Part shown: one piece after another, positions 5,728-8,130 of the stretch
How the letters are laid out: the number at the start of each line of letters is the position of its first letter
How positions within the stretch are numbered: position 1 is the stretch's first letter
NCBI GenBank assembly: GCA_002697705.1
Contig: NZXL01000043.1
Coordinates: 1 to 8,130, forward strand
DNA from: Methanobacteriota archaeon
GTDB lineage: Archaea > Thermoplasmatota > Poseidoniia > Poseidoniales > Poseidoniaceae
DNA length: 8,130 nt
Reading direction: 5' to 3'
Position numbers and translations under genes: made by a program
Notes under the pieces: generated by a model
What the model saw: the letters and a program-made list of their open reading frames with translations, nothing else
Database searches by the model: none
What the model was told of the DNA's origin: nothing

Positions 5728-8130
5728 TCAAACATCCGATTCTTTTTCATCAAAAAGAGGAATATCATCATCTCTTTTCTTTATTGGAGAGTTAGCCTTT
5801 GAATGACTTTTTGTTCTAGAAATTATTTTTTCAACCTCTGAAATTATTTTACCTATTAGCACAGGGCCCCAGCCTCTAAGTTTGAGAAGTTCATTTTTCT
5901 TAGAACGACTCATAGAAATTACTTGTTGTGGAGTCCTAATTCCTAAATTAGCCAGTTCTCTAGCACGCGAACGCCCAATATTTCTGATATTGACTAGAGT
6001 TAGTAAGTCCTCTTTACAACCATGCCTGGTCCTCTGTCTCAAAATATCTACCTTCTTGATAATTTCAGAAATTTCCGACATGTGTTCTTGTGAGAAAACA
6101 TCATCTGCAATCAGAATCTCCTTCGAAGCTAGCAAAAGCCAAGATGCCAAATCTACTCTATGATTTAAATCACCCGGGCTTACATCCAAACTTTTCTCTA
6201 TAGAACGCATGCTTTCTTCATTGTTCCATTTATCAATCAACCATGCGGATTTAATATTTCCAAGTAACATTTCGTCATAAGAAGAATCAGCCAAAAGTTC
6301 ATTTTCTACTGAATTAGTCTTTAGCCAAAGGTTTGAATTTATATCCATATCACTATTTTTCGCCCAAAGGGATGAGAAGTCTGGAGTTGTAGCGATCAAG
6401 TGCAGTAAGCCAAAATTTGTTACCTCTCCACTTTTCCTAACCTCTCTTCTAACAGCCCTTCTTAGACCAACCCTCAACAAGGATGCAGATAAAGGATCTA
6501 AATACAACTGTGTTATTCTTTCACCCATCAAAGTTGCTTCGTATTTCATTGCAGAAAATTCAGTTTTATCATCTAATTGCCATGCCCCTACATGAGATAA
6601 TTCTGTAGCTTTTTTAAATCCAAAACTTGGTTCACCAAATGCTGAATTGAAAATTTTATTTGGTTTATTTTCTCCTGTAGGTTGAAATTCAACACCAATG
6701 GTTGAATGTGCTATATTTGCCCATACTGGCATATTGTCATCCCAGTCTTCAGCATCATTAATTTTCTCATCAGCACGCTTATTGGCATAGGATTCATTAA
6801 CACCTAATCTTCTAATGAATCTTTCATCTACTAACCAATTAAGCATCTCATCAATTCTTTCATTGAGAATATTCTTAGAGATGCTGAATCCTAAGAAAGT
6901 TGATTCAAAAAAATCACCAATATCTCCACGATGTTGCAGCCCACCGGTGGAAATTATCGATAGAAGATGAGTCCGTAGTGCTGGTTCACTAGCCAACTTA
7001 GAAGAAATTGATTCTATTTCTCCAAAAAAATATCTTTCGCTGACATCATCAGCAATCTCCCAACCATCTGTACCTTTACAGAGAATCCAAGCCTCACCAT
7101 AATCATCATACTTTGGCCGGCCTGCACGCCCTAACATTTGTCTAACTTCCATAACTGGTAAAGGACGACTCATGCCATCTCCCCATCTTTTTACATCCCT
7201 AACTAATACTCTTCTCGCTGGAAGGTTGACTCCCGCAGCCAAAGTTGGGGTTGCAGTCAAAGCGATTAGAAGCCCTTTTTTGAAGGCTGATTCAATGGAT
7301 TTTCTTTGACTATGTGTAAGACCTGCATGGTGAAAAGCGATCCCCCCTTTGATACACTCGTACAATTTTTCTCCCATTGCAGTCTGCGTTCTTCCTTCAA
7401 GTGATTCTGCAAACTCCTTTAGCAGATTCAGCCTATCTTGATCTTCTTTTTCTAGTAATTTGGAAACTCTCTTCGATAATTTGAGAGCTTCAGATTCGGC
7501 GCTTCTTCTAGTTCCAACAAAAATTAGCAACTGCCCTTTCTGCATAATCGTATCTTTTAGAACAACCCATGTTGGTTGTGTCTTTGGACCATCTAAATCT
7601 CTTGGAGGATTCAATACGTCTGGTGAATTTGAGACTTCTGATGATTGTACAAGTCTAGGTTCTAAATGTAGATCATGAAAAGTACTGTATTCTAGAGCAA
7701 CCGGCCTCCAATCTGATTGTATTAAGTCTGCATCTAGCCAATTTGCTAAGTCTTGGCAATTGCCAACAGTTGCAGATAATGCTATCAATTGAGCCTCTTT
7801 TCTAAGGAATCTAAGTTTTGTTAGATTAATTTCTAATGTAGGTCCTCTTGTCGAATCATTCATCAGATGAAATTCATCTGCAACCACTATGGAAACTCTA
7901 GACATAGTCTGTGGCTTATTTCTAATTATAGAGTCTAGTTTTTCAGATGTACATACTAAAATATCGCATTCATCAATTTTTTTGGCTTCTGAAGAAGAAT
8001 CCCCAATTCCCAAACCAACTGTTAGATTTAGTGATTTAGAAATTTCTTTTAGATCTTCAAATTTCTCACTGGCCAATGCTTTCAACGGTACAATATAAAT
8101 CGCTTTAGTTCCAATTTCTTCAACCATTAA
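5728..8130 (-). CDS. hel308: Hel308-type superfamily 2 DNA helicase, N-terminus cut by window edge
   Basis: Hel308 is a 3'-to-5' DNA helicase that loads on forked DNA and helps restart or remodel stalled replication forks; HELQ is its animal relative. The frame is open through the right edge (the last three bases give Leu, not a stop), so roughly 60 residues with the Q-motif and Walker A lie outside. Numbering from the first Met at 8127: motif Ia PLKALASEKF (14-23), DEFH box (84-87), SAT (118-120), motif IV LIFVGTRRSAE (201-211), AFHHAGL (264-270), motif V TATPTLAAGVNLPARR (291-306), motif VI QMLGRAGRP (330-338), winged helix to about 440, ratchet domain from ITQLYLDPLSA (538-548), and a helix-hairpin-helix LVNIRNIGRSRARELANLGI (711-730). 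The whole protein would be about 860 residues against 690-720 for short family members. Much of the excess is an insertion at about 445-528. The C-terminal tail is charged. It is probably the first gene of the cgi121-tldD-pmbA transcript seen here. Confidence 0.93.
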   Translation of the reverse strand, partial: LMVEEIGTKAIYIVPLKALASEKFEDLKEISKSLNLTVGLGIGDSSSEAKKIDECDILVCTSEKLDSIIRNKPQTMSRVSIVVADEFHLMNDSTRGPTLEINLTKLRFLRKEAQLIALSATVGNCQDLANWLDADLIQSDWRPVALEYSTFHDLHLEPRLVQSSEVSNSPDVLNPPRDLDGPKTQPTWVVLKDTIMQKGQLLIFVGTRRSAESEALKLSKRVSKLLEKEDQDRLNLLKEFAESLEGRTQTAMGEKLYECIKGGIAFHHAGLTHSQRKSIESAFKKGLLIALTATPTLAAGVNLPARRVLVRDVKRWGDGMSRPLPVMEVRQMLGRAGRPKYDDYGEAWILCKGTDGWEIADDVSERYFFGEIESISSKLASEPALRTHLLSIISTGGLQHRGDIGDFFESTFLGFSISKNILNERIDEMLNWLVDERFIRRLGVNESYANKRADEKINDAEDWDDNMPVWANIAHSTIGVEFQPTGENKPNKIFNSAFGEPSFGFKKATELSHVGAWQLDDKTEFSAMKYEATLMGERITQLYLDPLSASLLRVGLRRAVRREVRKSGEVTNFGLLHLIATTPDFSSLWAKNSDMDINSNLWLKTNSVENELLADSSYDEMLLGNIKSAWLIDKWNNEESMRSIEKSLDVSPGDLNHRVDLASWLLLASKEILIADDVFSQEHMSEISEIIKKVDILRQRTRHGCKEDLLTLVNIRNIGRSRARELANLGIRTPQQVISMSRSKKNELLKLRGWGPVLIGKIISEVEKIISRTKSHSKANSPIKKRDDDIPLFDEKESDV

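Noticed and set aside
5882..6163. Open frame of 93 codons on the plus strand
   Set aside because: Antisense to the hel308 C-terminal coding region, which has clear helix-hairpin-helix family signal.
7460..8098. Two open frames (7460-7678 and 7889-8098) on the plus strand
   Set aside because: Both are antisense to the conserved helicase motifs of hel308 and show no family signal.
1..8130. Defence island, mobile element, CRISPR array or new multi-gene system
   Set aside because: All long genes belong to known housekeeping archaeal families. I saw no repeat-spacer pattern, transposase, integrase, tRNA or attachment-site duplication.

Overview
The window is an ordinary-looking chromosomal segment of an archaeon. 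The evidence is an RPA-type single-stranded DNA-binding protein with a zinc finger, its RPA-associated OB-fold partner, a Hel308 helicase and the KEOPS subunit Cgi121. This set is typical of Euryarchaeota in the broad sense. The AT-rich coding sequence (two sampled lines are 32% and 42% G+C) and the style of the proteins would fit an uncultivated marine group such as Poseidoniales (Marine Group II) or a relative. That taxonomic guess is inference only.

All genes read on the minus strand, so transcription runs from high to low coordinates. In transcription order they are: hel308 (enters the window already under way, lacking its N-terminus with the Walker A motif); cgi121, 26 bases later; tldD, about 40 bases later; pmbA/tldE, overlapping the tldD stop in an ATGA; a gene-free stretch of 153 bases; rpa; and the RPA-associated gene, overlapping the rpa stop as TAATG and running off the left edge. 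The first four look like one operon and the last two like a second.

The genes cover two themes. Hel308, RPA and the RPA-associated protein act on single-stranded DNA at stalled or damaged replication forks. Cgi121 belongs to the KEOPS complex that makes t6A in tRNA. TldD and TldE form a two-subunit zinc protease: TldD carries HEXXXH and a downstream cysteine, and TldE lacks them.

I found no mobile element, CRISPR array, tRNA, rRNA or defence system, and no clear new system. The most unusual part is the 153-base leader before rpa. It is about 50% G+C, richer than the genes around it. It holds four copies of the hexamer ACAGAC/GTCTGT arranged so that two alternative hairpins compete, an anti-Shine-Dalgarno pairing, and a 37-codon reading frame whose stop overlaps the rpa start. 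It could be a regulatory leader controlling RPA synthesis. A second oddity is an insertion of roughly 80 residues in Hel308 between the winged-helix and ratchet domains.
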